This document shows positions 52,155 through 61,338 of a stretch of DNA of 64,000 nt, one piece after another. The stretch is from Microbacterium halophytorum (lineage in GTDB: Bacteria > Actinomycetota > Actinomycetes > Actinomycetales > Microbacteriaceae): assembly GCF_002970975.1 (NCBI RefSeq), contig NZ_PNFA01000009.1, positions 1 to 64,000 on the forward strand. The letters run 5' to 3'. The notes below the pieces were generated by a model. That model saw nothing but the letters and a program-made list of their open reading frames with translations. It searched no databases and had not been told where the DNA came from. Each line of letters starts with the position of its first letter. The first letter of the stretch is position 1. Made by a program: the position numbers and the translations under genes.

Positions 52155-53381
52155 ATGCCCGCAGAACTGCCAGGCGATCGCACAGCGCCGTACGAGGTCA
52201 CCCGCCCGCTCGACACCGACTACTACGCCGTCTTCGCCGACGTCGCAGGCGCCGATCGCGACGCGTGGGCGCGCGCCCGCACCCTCGTCGACGAGGTGGG
52301 CGACCGGATGCTGAAGGCGTGGGAGACCGCCGAATACCCGACAGAGGTCGTGCCCCGGATGGGCGAGCTCGACCTGCTCACCGACGGCGTCGAGCACGAC
52401 GGCCTCACGCGCCTGACGCCGCTGGCGGCCGGCCTCGTCAACATGGAGACCTCGCGCGGCGACGGCTCGCTCGGCACGATCCTCGCCGTCCAGGGCGGGC
52501 TCGCGCTGCGCACGCTCGCGCTGTTCGGCTCCGACGCGCAGAAGGAGCGCTGGCTCCGCCCGCTCGCCGACGGCACGGTGCTCGGCGCGTTCGCCCTCAC
52601 GGAGCCGACCCACGGCTCCGACTCGACCTCGCTCGAGACGACGGCATCCCGAGACGAGTCCGGATGGGTCATCCGGGGCGCCAAGAAGTGGATCGGCAAC
52701 GGCGCCTCCGGCGGCATCACGTTCGTGTGGGCGCGCGTCGACGCGCCGGGCGACCCCGATGACAGCGCCGTTCGGTGCTTCCTCGTCGAGCAGACCGCGC
52801 CCGGCTACGGGGCCAGCGTGATCGAGGGGAAGGTCGCGCTGCGCGCGATCCACCAGGCGCACATCCGGCTCGACGGCGTGCGCGTCGCGACCGACGCCGT
52901 GCTGCCGGGCGCGCACTCGTTCAAGGACGCCTCGCGCGTGCTGTTCGCGACCCGCTCGGGCGTGGCGTGGTCGGCGCTCGGCCACGCGACCGCCTGCTAC
53001 GAAGCGGCGCTGGCGTACGCCGGCCAGCGAGACCAGTTCGGCAAGCCGCTCGCGCGCTTCCAGATGGTGCAGCAGCGGCTCACCGAAATGCTCGCCGACC
53101 TCACGTCGATGCAGCTCTACTGCCGCCGCCTCGCCGACGTCGAGGCATCCGGCGCGCTCCGCCCTACCCAGGCGTCGCTCGCGAAGTTCCACAACACCCG
53201 CACCGCCCGCCGCATCGCCGCGACCGCCCGCGACATGCTCGGCGGCAACGGCATCCTTCTCTCCAACCGCGTCATGCAGCACCTGGCCGATATCGAGGCG
53301 ATCCACACGTACGAGGGCACCGAGAGCGTGCAGGCCCTGCTGATCGGCCGCGACATCACGGGCGTCGGCGCGTTCGCGTAG
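52155..53381 (+). CDS. Acyl-CoA dehydrogenase, glutaryl-CoA-dehydrogenase-like
   Basis: A 408-residue FAD flavoenzyme that oxidises an acyl-CoA. Substrate-entry and FAD motifs are visible: GAFALTEPTHGSDS, GAKKWIGNG and RDMLGGNGI. The catalytic base is probably Glu387 in HTYEGTES, the position used by glutaryl-CoA dehydrogenases. The precise substrate is unclear. The ATG at 52155 lacks a good ribosome site and follows a -10-like CAATAG by nine bases. Confidence 0.9.
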   Translation: MPAELPGDRTAPYEVTRPLDTDYYAVFADVAGADRDAWARARTLVDEVGDRMLKAWETAEYPTEVVPRMGELDLLTDGVEHDGLTRLTPLAAGLVNMETSRGDGSLGTILAVQGGLALRTLALFGSDAQKERWLRPLADGTVLGAFALTEPTHGSDSTSLETTASRDESGWVIRGAKKWIGNGASGGITFVWARVDAPGDPDDSAVRCFLVEQTAPGYGASVIEGKVALRAIHQAHIRLDGVRVATDAVLPGAHSFKDASRVLFATRSGVAWSALGHATACYEAALAYAGQRDQFGKPLARFQMVQQRLTEMLADLTSMQLYCRRLADVEASGALRPTQASLAKFHNTRTARRIAATARDMLGGNGILLSNRVMQHLADIEAIHTYEGTESVQALLIGRDITGVGAFA

Positions 53382-53389
53382 GGACTCCC

Positions 53390-53456
53390 ACCGCTCGGGT
53401 ACGGCGAAGTGCGGGTCACGCCGACCTCCACCCACACGAAGCCGCACCCGAGCGGT
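53390..53456 (+). terminator. Long imperfect hairpin after the acyl-CoA dehydrogenase gene
   Basis: Outer 11-bp stem ACCGCTCGGGT (53390-53400) with its complement (53446-53456) and partial pairing inside. It begins 9 bases after the stop and is a probable terminator. The remainder of this 196-base gap shows nothing else. Confidence 0.5.
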
Positions 53457-53577
53457 CGGGGGCGGGTGTCGATGTTCGTCGTTCGAGCGCCCGAGGCGCG
53501 TCCGGGCCGCTCGCGCGGCGGGCGCCACCCCGCTGTGTGTGACGCGGGAACGCCCCGAACGGTGCGAGGATGGGCGC

Positions 53578-55029
53578 ATGCGTGCGACCGTGATCGGCAG
53601 CGGACCCAACGGGCTCGCGGCGGCGGTCGCGCTCGCCCGCAGCGGCTACGAAGTCACGGTGCTGGAGGCCGCCGCCATCGCCGGCGGCGGCACCTCGACG
53701 GCCGAGCTGACCCTCCCCGGTTTCCGCCACGACATCGGCTCGGCGGTGCACCCGCCCGCGATCGCGTCGCCTTTCTTCCGTACAGCCGGCATCGTCGACC
53801 GCGTCGATTGGATCACACCCGACATCTCCTACGCGCAGGCGCTCGCCCCCGGTCGCTCCGCCATCGCGTGGCGCGACCTCGGCCGCACGGCCGCCGGCCT
53901 CGGCGACGACGAGCGCGCGTGGCGCCGGATGATCGGACCGCTCAGCAAGCACATCGACGGGGTCGTCGACTTCACCGGCAACAACATGCTGCGCGTGCCG
54001 CGCGACCCGGCCACGGCCATCCGGTTCGCGCTCCGGATGCTGCCGACCGGCACCCGCCTGGGCCGCGCCGCGCTGCGGACGCCGGAGGCGCAGGCGCTCC
54101 TGACGGGCGTGCTCGCGCACGCGAACACGCCCCTCCCCTCGCTCGCGGGCGCGGCCGCTGGGCTGATGCTCGCGGCGCACGGCCACACGCGGGGCGGGTG
54201 GGGGTACCCGCGCGGCGGCGCGCAGGCCATCGCCGACGCGATGATCGCCGATCTGGAGGCGAACGGCGGCCGCGTCGAGACCGGCGTGCACGTGCGCGAT
54301 CTCTCGGCGCTCGACTGGGGCGACCCCGCGCGCGGAGACCTGCTGATGCTCGACACAACGCCGCGCCTGGCTCTCACGCTTCCGGATGTCCCTGCCGGCT
54401 ACGCGAGATCCCTGCGCCGCTACGCCTACGGCCCCGCGGCGGCGAAGGTCGACTTCGCGCTCGACGGCCCCGTGCCCTGGGCCGACGAGGCTCTCGCCCT
54501 CGCCCCGACGGTCCACGTCGGCGGCAGCCGCGAGGAGACCGAGGCGAGCGAGAACGCCGTCGCGCACGGCCGCCTCGGTGCGACGCCTTATGTACTGGCG
54601 GTGCAGCCGTCGGTGCTCGACCCGACACGGGCGCCCGGGGGCAAGCAGACGCTGTGGGCGTACATCCACGTGCCGTTGGGCTCCCCGATCGACCCGACCG
54701 CCTTCATCACCGAACGCATCGAGCACTTCGCCCCCGGCTTCCGCGACCGCGTCCTGGCCTCGCACGCCGTGGCCGCCAACGCCCGCGAGGCGGGCAACCC
54801 CGCCGCGATCGGCGGCGACATCCTGGGCGGAGCGTTCACGCTCGCCCAGGCGTTCCGCCGCCCGACCGTCGGGCTCGCGCCGTGGCGCACGCCGATGCGC
54901 GGCGTCTACCTCGCAGGCGCCTCGACCCCACCGGGCCCCGGCGTCACCGGTATGGCCGGCTGGCACGCGGCACGCACGGCACTCGCCGACCGCGGCATGC
55001 CCTCGTCCCTCGAGCACGTGTTCGCGTAG
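53578..55029 (+). CDS. FAD-dependent oxidoreductase, phytoene-desaturase-like
   Basis: A 483-residue NAD(P)/FAD-binding protein related to phytoene dehydrogenases. The N-terminal dinucleotide fold is clear (VIGSGPNGLAAAVALARSGYEVTVLEA), with GGGTSTAEL after it and a C-terminal FAD motif YLAGASTPPGPGVTGMAGWHAA. The starting ATG at 53578 has GAGG eight bases upstream and is preferred over an in-frame ATG 13 codons earlier. No carotenoid genes are nearby, so the substrate is unknown. Confidence 0.87.
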   Translation: MRATVIGSGPNGLAAAVALARSGYEVTVLEAAAIAGGGTSTAELTLPGFRHDIGSAVHPPAIASPFFRTAGIVDRVDWITPDISYAQALAPGRSAIAWRDLGRTAAGLGDDERAWRRMIGPLSKHIDGVVDFTGNNMLRVPRDPATAIRFALRMLPTGTRLGRAALRTPEAQALLTGVLAHANTPLPSLAGAAAGLMLAAHGHTRGGWGYPRGGAQAIADAMIADLEANGGRVETGVHVRDLSALDWGDPARGDLLMLDTTPRLALTLPDVPAGYARSLRRYAYGPAAAKVDFALDGPVPWADEALALAPTVHVGGSREETEASENAVAHGRLGATPYVLAVQPSVLDPTRAPGGKQTLWAYIHVPLGSPIDPTAFITERIEHFAPGFRDRVLASHAVAANAREAGNPAAIGGDILGGAFTLAQAFRRPTVGLAPWRTPMRGVYLAGASTPPGPGVTGMAGWHAARTALADRGMPSSLEHVFA

Positions 55030-55052
55030 GGTGCGCTGCCCGGCCGGTCGAA

Positions 55053-55144
55053 CACAACGCAGTCGATCCTCGCCGCGTGACGCCGGAGAAGCCCGCGATT
55101 CCATGCCCAGGAGGGCGGCGCGGTGCAGATCTGACTGCGTTGTG
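55053..55144. repeat. Palindromic intergenic element
   Basis: CACAACGCAGTC (55053-55064) and its exact reverse complement (55133-55144) bracket 68 bases that also pair partly (GATC next to each arm, CGCCGCG with its complement). A REP-like unit between convergent genes, and possibly a terminator for both. Nothing else is seen in the 183-base gap. Confidence 0.5.
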
Positions 55145-55212
55145 CACGCCTCCAGAACCCACCGACCGTCCGCGTCGTCGCCCGAGTCGGGCGGTGGTTC
55201 GGAGGCCTCGGC

Positions 55213-56610
55213 TCACTCGGCGAGTGCGATGACCGGCGCGAGCTCCTCGCGCGTCAGCGTCATCAGGGGGCCGGCGGGGTCGATGATGACGCCGCCGAGG
55301 CGGTCGTGGTCCTTCAGCATCTTGGCGATCTTGTCGACCGCGAGCGGCATCGCCTTCTCGGGGCGGCTGAGCGCGACGACCTCGAGCGGATGCGAGAACA
55401 CCTGCAGGAGGCGCGTGCCGTCGGCGAGCCGTGCCTCCGCGACGCCGAACGCCTTCTTGTCGTCCTCGTCCGAGCCGTCCTTCTGCACCTCGCCGACGGC
55501 GACCCACAGCGGCGGCTTCTCGGCGAGCACCGCCGCGAGCTTGCCGGGCGTCTCGGCGTCGCGCGGCTGCGCGAGCAGGTTCTTCAGGCGCATCTTCGGG
55601 TCGGCCTGGTTCAGGGCCTTCTCGAGGATCTCGCGGGGCAGGACCGCCCGACTGCCCTTGGAGTAGTTGTCGACGATCATGCCCGCGAAGGTGCCGGCGA
55701 GCATGTGCTTGATCAGCGCGGGCGTCGGCTGCGCCACGGCGGAGGTCTGCGCGTCACCGTCGACCTTCACGGCGTCGCGCAGCGCGCGGCCGGAGCTGAA
55801 GACCATCATGTAGTCCTTGCCGCCCGCCTTGGCGACGCCGAAGGTCACCTGGCCGCCCTCTGCGAGGGTCTTGCGGGCATCGCCCTGCACGCGGAGGTAC
55901 AGGTGGCCCTGCATCATCTGCCGGATGACGCCCATGACCTCGGCGCCCGTCGGCTTCTCGGGCAGGGCGTCGAGCGCGTCGCGGACGAGCGCGTTGTCGC
56001 GCAGGCCGGGCACCGTCTCGAGGTCGGTCGGCGGGGCCGCGGGGGCTGCGGGGAGCGGCGGCCGCCTGGTCGCGCCCGCCTGCGCAGCGGTTTCGCCGCC
56101 CGACGGGTCCCGATCGACGGATGCCGGCTGGCTGCCCGCGGGCGCCTGCCCGGGGGCCGCGGCGCCGTTCGTGTCGGCCTGGTCGCCGAGCTGGGCCGGG
56201 CGCGCATCGGCCCCCGTGGAGCCCAGGCCCTGGAACGCCGAGAGGGAGATGTTCACGGAGGCAGTGTCACCGGATGCGGCGCCATCGGTGCCCGCAGCGG
56301 CGCCCTCGCCGGCGGCGGAGTCGTCACCGGCCCCCTCGCCGGCCGCGGAGTCGTCACCTGCGCCGGCACCGTCGCCGGCCGCGGCGCCGCCTCCCGCGCC
56401 AGCGGAATCGCCGCCGGCCGCGATGGCACCGGTGGCCGAACCGTCGCCCCCGGCCGCCGTGCCGGATGCGCTCGGCGCACCCGCCTCATCCGGGGCCTGC
56501 TCGCCCCCACCCTCACCGGCGGTGGCGCCCGCGGCTTCCTTCGCTGCGTCGGCCGCATCGCCCTTCTTCGCGCTGCGGTCGTCCTTCTTCTTCCGCGAGA
56601 ACAGACCCAT
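55213..56610 (-). CDS. SseB-family protein with a long Gly/Ala/Asp-rich N-terminal region
   Basis: A 465-residue protein. Residues 1-30 are highly charged (FSRKKKDDRSAKK), residues about 30-195 are low-complexity Gly, Ala, Asp and Ser, and about 200-465 contain two SseB-like segments (NALVRDALDAL through VDNYSKGS, and LAQPRDAETPGKLAAVLAEK to the end). SseB-type domains are common in actinobacteria and of uncertain function. A TAGGCT -10-like box ends six bases before the ATG, so the mRNA may be leaderless. No transmembrane segment is present. Confidence 0.8.
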   Translation of the reverse strand: MGLFSRKKKDDRSAKKGDAADAAKEAAGATAGEGGGEQAPDEAGAPSASGTAAGGDGSATGAIAAGGDSAGAGGGAAAGDGAGAGDDSAAGEGAGDDSAAGEGAAAGTDGAASGDTASVNISLSAFQGLGSTGADARPAQLGDQADTNGAAAPGQAPAGSQPASVDRDPSGGETAAQAGATRRPPLPAAPAAPPTDLETVPGLRDNALVRDALDALPEKPTGAEVMGVIRQMMQGHLYLRVQGDARKTLAEGGQVTFGVAKAGGKDYMMVFSSGRALRDAVKVDGDAQTSAVAQPTPALIKHMLAGTFAGMIVDNYSKGSRAVLPREILEKALNQADPKMRLKNLLAQPRDAETPGKLAAVLAEKPPLWVAVGEVQKDGSDEDDKKAFGVAEARLADGTRLLQVFSHPLEVVALSRPEKAMPLAVDKIAKMLKDHDRLGGVIIDPAGPLMTLTREELAPVIALAE

Positions 56611-56761
56611 GGCACCAGCCTAGGGGCTCGGCCGAGCGCAGACGCCCCGAAGGGTGCAAGCGTGGGCACCGCCCCGGCCGTCGCGGGCGCGCCGGCCCGT
56701 TGAGAGCGCAGCTGTCGCCCTCCCCGCCGCCGGGGATGGGCGATAGGCGCGGCTTCGCGCT

Positions 56762-56776
56762 CGCCCCTTCGGGGCG
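56762..56776 (-). terminator. Short terminator hairpin after pcrA
   Basis: A 6-bp GC stem (56762-56767 with 56771-56776) with a 3-base loop, three bases past the pcrA stop codon. The rest of the 169-base gap up to the SseB start holds nothing recognisable. Confidence 0.5.
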
Positions 56777-56779
56777 CCG

Positions 56780-59197
56780 CTACAGCTTGGTGATCGGGGC
56801 GACCTTCACGAGGAGCTTCTTGGCCCCCGCCTCGTCGAATCGCACGTGCGCGACGCGCTTGGGGCCCTGACCCGTGATCGCGTCGACGGTGCCCTCGCCG
56901 AAGTCGTCGTGGCGCACGCGGTCGCCCGCGGCCAGCTCCATATCGCCGTTGTCGCGCACCTTGCCCGTGACGCGGTTCGGGAACTTGTCGAGCGCCGTCG
57001 ACTTCGGCTTCAGCCCGCCGCCCGGCGCGAGCGGTTTCACGCCGAAGCGGTCGCCGGAGCCCTGCCCGCCGGGCCGCCGCGCGTTCAGCGCCCGCGACTG
57101 CGTGCCGCCGCGGGAGTTCACGTCGCCGGGCGACTGGCGCCACTCGATGAGCCCCGCCGGGATCTCCTGCAGGAACCGGCTCGGCATCGCCACCGACACC
57201 TCGCCGAACTGCGCGCGCGTCATCGCCAGAGAGAGGTACAGCGAGCGGCGCGCACGGGTGATGCCGACGTAGAACAGGCGCCGCTCCTCCTGCGGCCCGC
57301 CCGGCTCGTTCGCCGAGATGCGGTGCGGGATGAGGTCCTCCTCGACTCCCGTGAGGAACACGGTGTCGAACTCGAGCCCCTTCGCGGTGTGCAGCGTCAT
57401 GAGCGACACGACGCCCGACTCGTCGTCGATGTCGTCGCTGTCGGCGACGAGGGCGACCTCCGTGAGGAAGTCGACCAGCGTGCCGTCCGGGTTGTTCCGC
57501 GCGAACTCGCGCGTGACGGCGACGAGCTCGTCGAGGTTCTCGACGCGCGCCTCGTCCTGCGGGTCGCGCGAGGCGCGGAGCGCATCGAGGTACCCGCTGT
57601 CGTTCAGCAGCTTCTGAACGCCCTCGGTCACCGAGGTGGGCTTCGGCGTATCTCCCGACGAGGGCAGCATGATCTCCCGCGCCTCGTTCAGCACGCGGTC
57701 GAGCCGCTCGATCGCGGCGCGCAGCTTCGGCCCGACACCGAGCTGGTCCGCGTGGCCGAGCGCATCGCGGAACGAGATGTCGTTGTCGGCCGCGAACTGG
57801 GCGATCTGGGTCTCGGTCACCTGACCGATGCCGCGCTTCGGGCGGTTCAGGATGCGCCGCACCGCCATCTCGTCGGCGGGGTTCGCCACGGCGACGACGT
57901 ACGCGAGGGCGTCCTTGATCTCGGCCCTGTCGTAGAACTTCGTGCCGCCCATGATCTTGTACGGCACGGCCGACCGGATGAAGATCTCCTCGAGCGCACG
58001 CGACTGCGAGTTCGTGCGGTAGAAGACCGCCATCTCGTTGTAGGGCCGGCCCTTGCGGTGCAGCGCCTCGATCTCATCCGCGACGAACTGCGCCTCGTCG
58101 TGCTGCGAATAGCCCGTGAAGCCGACGACCGCGTCGCCCGCGCCCTCGGCCGTCCAGAGCTTCTTGTCCTTGCGGTCGAAGTTGTTCGAGATCACGGCGT
58201 TCGCCGCGTCCAGGATGTTCTGGCTCGACCGGTAGTTCTGCTCGAGCAGGACGACCTTCGCACCGGGGAAGTCGCGCTCGAACTCGGTGATGTTCCGGAT
58301 GTCCGCCCCGCGGAACGCGTAGATCGACTGGTCGGAGTCGCCGACGACGGTCAGCGACGCGCCCTCCTGCTCGGGCAGGAGCGCGATCATGCCGCCGGCC
58401 TCCGTCTCGCTCTGCACGGGCCGCGTCAGCTCGTGGATCAGCGCGTACTGCGCGGCGTTCGTGTCCTGGTACTCGTCGACCAGGATGTGCCGGAACCTCT
58501 TGCGGTACACGTCGGCGACGTGCGGGAACGCGCGGAACAGGAAGACGGTCTGGGCGATCAGGTCGTCGAAGTCGAAGGCGTTCGCCTTGCGCAGCTGGCG
58601 CTGGTAGTCCGCGAAGACCTCGAGGAACACCCGCTCCGCTGGGTCCTCCGTGCTCACGGTGCGCCCGTAGCTCTCGGCATCGTGCAGTTCGTTCTTGAGC
58701 TTCGAGATGCGCGACTGCGCCCCCGCGGGCGTCAGCCCGTAGGCGTCGGCCTCGTGATCCTTGACGAGGCGCTTGATCAGAGCGCGCGAGTCGCCCGAGT
58801 CGTAGATCGTGAACGACGACGTGAAGCCGAACTGCTCGGCCTCGCGCCGGAGGATGCGCACGCACGCCGAGTGGAACGTCGAGATCCACATGCCGCGCGC
58901 GGTTTCGCCGACGAGCTGCTCGACGCGCTCCCGCATCTCCTGCGCCGCCTTGTTCGTGAACGTGATCGCGAGGATCTGGCTCGGCCAGGCCTCCCGCGCG
59001 CGCAGCAGCGACGCGATGCGGTGCGTCAGCACGCGGGTCTTCCCCGAGCCGGCGCCGGCGACGATGAGCAGGGCGGGGCCCCGGTACTCGACCGCCTCGC
59101 GCTGCTGCGGGTTCAGACCGTCGAGGAGCGGATCCGCCCCACTCGGAGCGCGGTCGGCGTCGGGGGGCAGGATGAGCGGCGAAGAGGCATCAGTCAT
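56780..59197 (-). CDS. pcrA: ATP-dependent DNA helicase PcrA/UvrD
   Basis: An 805-residue superfamily 1 helicase that unwinds DNA 3' to 5' in repair and replication. All family motifs are present: the Q-motif region LNPQQREAVEY, Walker A GAGSGKTRVL, motif Ia AITFTNKAAQEMRERV, Walker B VDEYQDTN, motif III GDSDQSIYAFRGAD, motif IV QNYRSSQNIL, motif V LMTLHTAKGLEFD and motif VI YVGITRARRSL. The C-terminal tail has the Tudor-like DRVRHDDFGEGTV segment typical of PcrA. A TAGACT -10-like box ends nine bases before the ATG, suggesting a nearly leaderless mRNA. Confidence 0.97.
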   Translation of the reverse strand: MTDASSPLILPPDADRAPSGADPLLDGLNPQQREAVEYRGPALLIVAGAGSGKTRVLTHRIASLLRAREAWPSQILAITFTNKAAQEMRERVEQLVGETARGMWISTFHSACVRILRREAEQFGFTSSFTIYDSGDSRALIKRLVKDHEADAYGLTPAGAQSRISKLKNELHDAESYGRTVSTEDPAERVFLEVFADYQRQLRKANAFDFDDLIAQTVFLFRAFPHVADVYRKRFRHILVDEYQDTNAAQYALIHELTRPVQSETEAGGMIALLPEQEGASLTVVGDSDQSIYAFRGADIRNITEFERDFPGAKVVLLEQNYRSSQNILDAANAVISNNFDRKDKKLWTAEGAGDAVVGFTGYSQHDEAQFVADEIEALHRKGRPYNEMAVFYRTNSQSRALEEIFIRSAVPYKIMGGTKFYDRAEIKDALAYVVAVANPADEMAVRRILNRPKRGIGQVTETQIAQFAADNDISFRDALGHADQLGVGPKLRAAIERLDRVLNEAREIMLPSSGDTPKPTSVTEGVQKLLNDSGYLDALRASRDPQDEARVENLDELVAVTREFARNNPDGTLVDFLTEVALVADSDDIDDESGVVSLMTLHTAKGLEFDTVFLTGVEEDLIPHRISANEPGGPQEERRLFYVGITRARRSLYLSLAMTRAQFGEVSVAMPSRFLQEIPAGLIEWRQSPGDVNSRGGTQSRALNARRPGGQGSGDRFGVKPLAPGGGLKPKSTALDKFPNRVTGKVRDNGDMELAAGDRVRHDDFGEGTVDAITGQGPKRVAHVRFDEAGAKKLLVKVAPITKL

Positions 59198-59481
59198 GTC
59201 CCGTTCAGTCTAGGAGGGACCGGCGACGCGCCTCCCGAACCCCCTTGTGGATGAGCTCCGCTGAGCGCAGTATTTCAATACCACAAGTGCGTTGAGCTCC
59301 CCAGGTGACTACCCGGGCAGTTGGGCACCTTGGCGCGTTTCTCAGGTTGTCCGTAATCAAATCGAGATACGTTCGCCCGAAGGGAGCACATCGTCCGTGC
59401 CCGACGAGCGCGCGCCGGCGGCGCGCAGCGACAGGACGATCCATCAACCTGGCGGGCCCCCGCCCGCACGGAGGAACCAGA

Positions 59482-60141
59482 ATGCCAAACAAGACCGGAC
59501 CCCTCGAGCAGGACAGCCAGCGGCTCGCTGACGCCGTGTACGAGCGTCTCGGAGAGGCCATCATCGATGGCACGCTCGAGCCCGGTGCTCGGATCCGGGA
59601 TCAGGAGATCGCGAGCGATCTCGGAGTCTCCCGCATGCCCGTCCGCGAAGCACTTCAGCGGCTCGAGCGCATCGGCCTCGTCGAGATGTCCGCGAGCCGA
59701 TTCACCCGCATCACCGAGGTCTCGGACAAGGACGTCGACGACTCGATCGAGTACCTCGGCTACCAGGCCGCTGCTGCGATCCGGATGGCGACGCCCCGGA
59801 TGAACGACGCGCAGCGTGAGCGCGCGGCGGCTCTCGCGCGCGCCGTCATCGCGTCGACCGACGGAGCCGACCCCGAGAGCGCCGACGACGTGCAGCGGAT
59901 CTTCCAGGCGTACAACTCGCTCTGGTCGCACCTCGCCGTCTGCAGCGGGAACCTCGTGTTCTCCCGCACCTACACCGAGGCGTGGTACGCCCTGGAGCGC
60001 GCGTACCGGGACCAGAGCAAGCTCTCGCACCCGCTCGACGTCATCCGGGACACCGCCGAGCAGATCGCACGGGCCATCGAGGAGCAGGACACCGACGAGG
60101 CCGAGCGCATCGTGCGGAGGATCTTCTTCATCGCGGACTGA
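59482..60141 (+). CDS. GntR-family regulator, FCD subfamily
   Basis: A 219-residue regulator. The N-terminal winged helix-turn-helix (about 10-75) has AVYERLGEAIIDGTLEPG and SDLGVSRMPVREALQRLERIGLV. The C-terminal all-helical FCD domain (about 90-215) ends in AIEEQDTDEAERIVRRIF. Start at the ATG at 59482, with GGAGG seven bases upstream. The 284-base gap between pcrA and this gene holds both promoters; TTGTCC near 59347 is the only -35 candidate seen. Ligand and targets unknown; no metabolic gene is adjacent. Confidence 0.9.
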   Translation: MPNKTGPLEQDSQRLADAVYERLGEAIIDGTLEPGARIRDQEIASDLGVSRMPVREALQRLERIGLVEMSASRFTRITEVSDKDVDDSIEYLGYQAAAAIRMATPRMNDAQRERAAALARAVIASTDGADPESADDVQRIFQAYNSLWSHLAVCSGNLVFSRTYTEAWYALERAYRDQSKLSHPLDVIRDTAEQIARAIEEQDTDEAERIVRRIFFIAD

Positions 60142-60180
60142 CCGCGCGCCCCGCTCACCCGCAGCGCCGAACGCGGCAGG

Positions 60181-61179
60181 TCAGCGGAACGCGTCGAGCG
60201 CGAGGTCGGTGTGGTCGGCGAACACGCCGTCGACGCCGGTCTCCCGGATGACGCCCCACTCGCCCGCATAGTCGCCGAACGCGGCCTTCCCGCCTGGGCC
60301 GCGGAACCGGGGGGCGAGGAACGCGTTCTCGGGCCGGCACGTCCAGGTGTACACGCCGAGCCCGCGCTCGTGCGCCGCGCCGACGAGCGCGCGGCCGGCC
60401 TCGCCCGACGCCTCGGGCCCGAGGAGCATCGACTTCGCGACGCTGATCCCGTCATAGCCCGCGGCCCAGCGGTCGAGCCCGGCAGGAGTCGCGATCTCGG
60501 CGTAGCTCGGGGCCTCCGCGCCGCGCTCCGCGATGAGATCGGGCGGGGCGCCCGATGCTTCGAGCAGGAACACGTAGTCGGCCGCGCGGCCCCGCGAGCG
60601 CAGGCGATCGAGCACGCCGGGCTCGAACGACTCGATCGTGAGCGGCGCGGGCAGTGCACCGCCCACCGACCATCCGGATGCCGACAGCTCGTCGTCGACG
60701 AGCTGGGCGAGGTCGAAGCCGATCGACCGGAAGTAGGCGTCGTGCTTGATCTCGACGACGACGCCGACAGGGCGCTCTGCGTCCGCCGAGACGGCGAGCA
60801 CGTCACTCAGGCGCAGCATCGGCTCGGCGCCGTCGTGCGCCGCGCTTCCGGACCGGAGCTTCGGCAGCCGTTCGCGCACGCGCAGGGTGCTCAACTCGTC
60901 CCACGTGAAGTCCTCGGTGAACCACCCCGTCTGGCGCACGCCGAGGAACGCCTTCGTCGTGCGGCGGTCGGCGAACTCCGGTCGGTCGGCGACGTCGGTC
61001 GTGCCCGAGATCTCGTTCTCGTGCCGAACGACGAGCACGCCGTCCTGCGTCGGCACGACATCCGGCTCGACGGCCCCGCACCCCATCGCGATCGCGAGCT
61101 CGTACGCGGCCCTCGAATGCTCGGGCCGGTACCCGGAGGCACCTCGGTGGGCGATCACGAGCGGGCCGTCTGCTGGCAT
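60181..61179 (-). CDS. Glycerophosphodiester phosphodiesterase
   Basis: A 332-residue TIM-barrel enzyme of the GDPD family, which hydrolyses glycerophosphodiesters to glycerol 3-phosphate and an alcohol. The catalytic start AHRGASGYRPEHS and the metal-binding stretch AVEPDVVPTQDGVLVVRHE are visible, as is the late GVYTWTCRPEN and GVDGVFADHTDLA. The usual PEN is PEH here. No signal peptide, so it probably acts in the cytoplasm. Convergent with the GntR gene. Confidence 0.92.
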   Translation of the reverse strand: MPADGPLVIAHRGASGYRPEHSRAAYELAIAMGCGAVEPDVVPTQDGVLVVRHENEISGTTDVADRPEFADRRTTKAFLGVRQTGWFTEDFTWDELSTLRVRERLPKLRSGSAAHDGAEPMLRLSDVLAVSADAERPVGVVVEIKHDAYFRSIGFDLAQLVDDELSASGWSVGGALPAPLTIESFEPGVLDRLRSRGRAADYVFLLEASGAPPDLIAERGAEAPSYAEIATPAGLDRWAAGYDGISVAKSMLLGPEASGEAGRALVGAAHERGLGVYTWTCRPENAFLAPRFRGPGGKAAFGDYAGEWGVIRETGVDGVFADHTDLALDAFR

Positions 61180-61338
61180 GCGGCAAGGCTATGCCACGCG
61201 GGGCGCCAGCGCTGAACAGCCGGTTCACCGAGCGCGAACGGGCCCGGAATAACAGTCCATGCATAGCAATATCCGTCTACCCTGAGAGGACGACGGCGTG
61301 ACGCCGCCGTCATCGACCCTTGGAGTGTGACCACAGCT

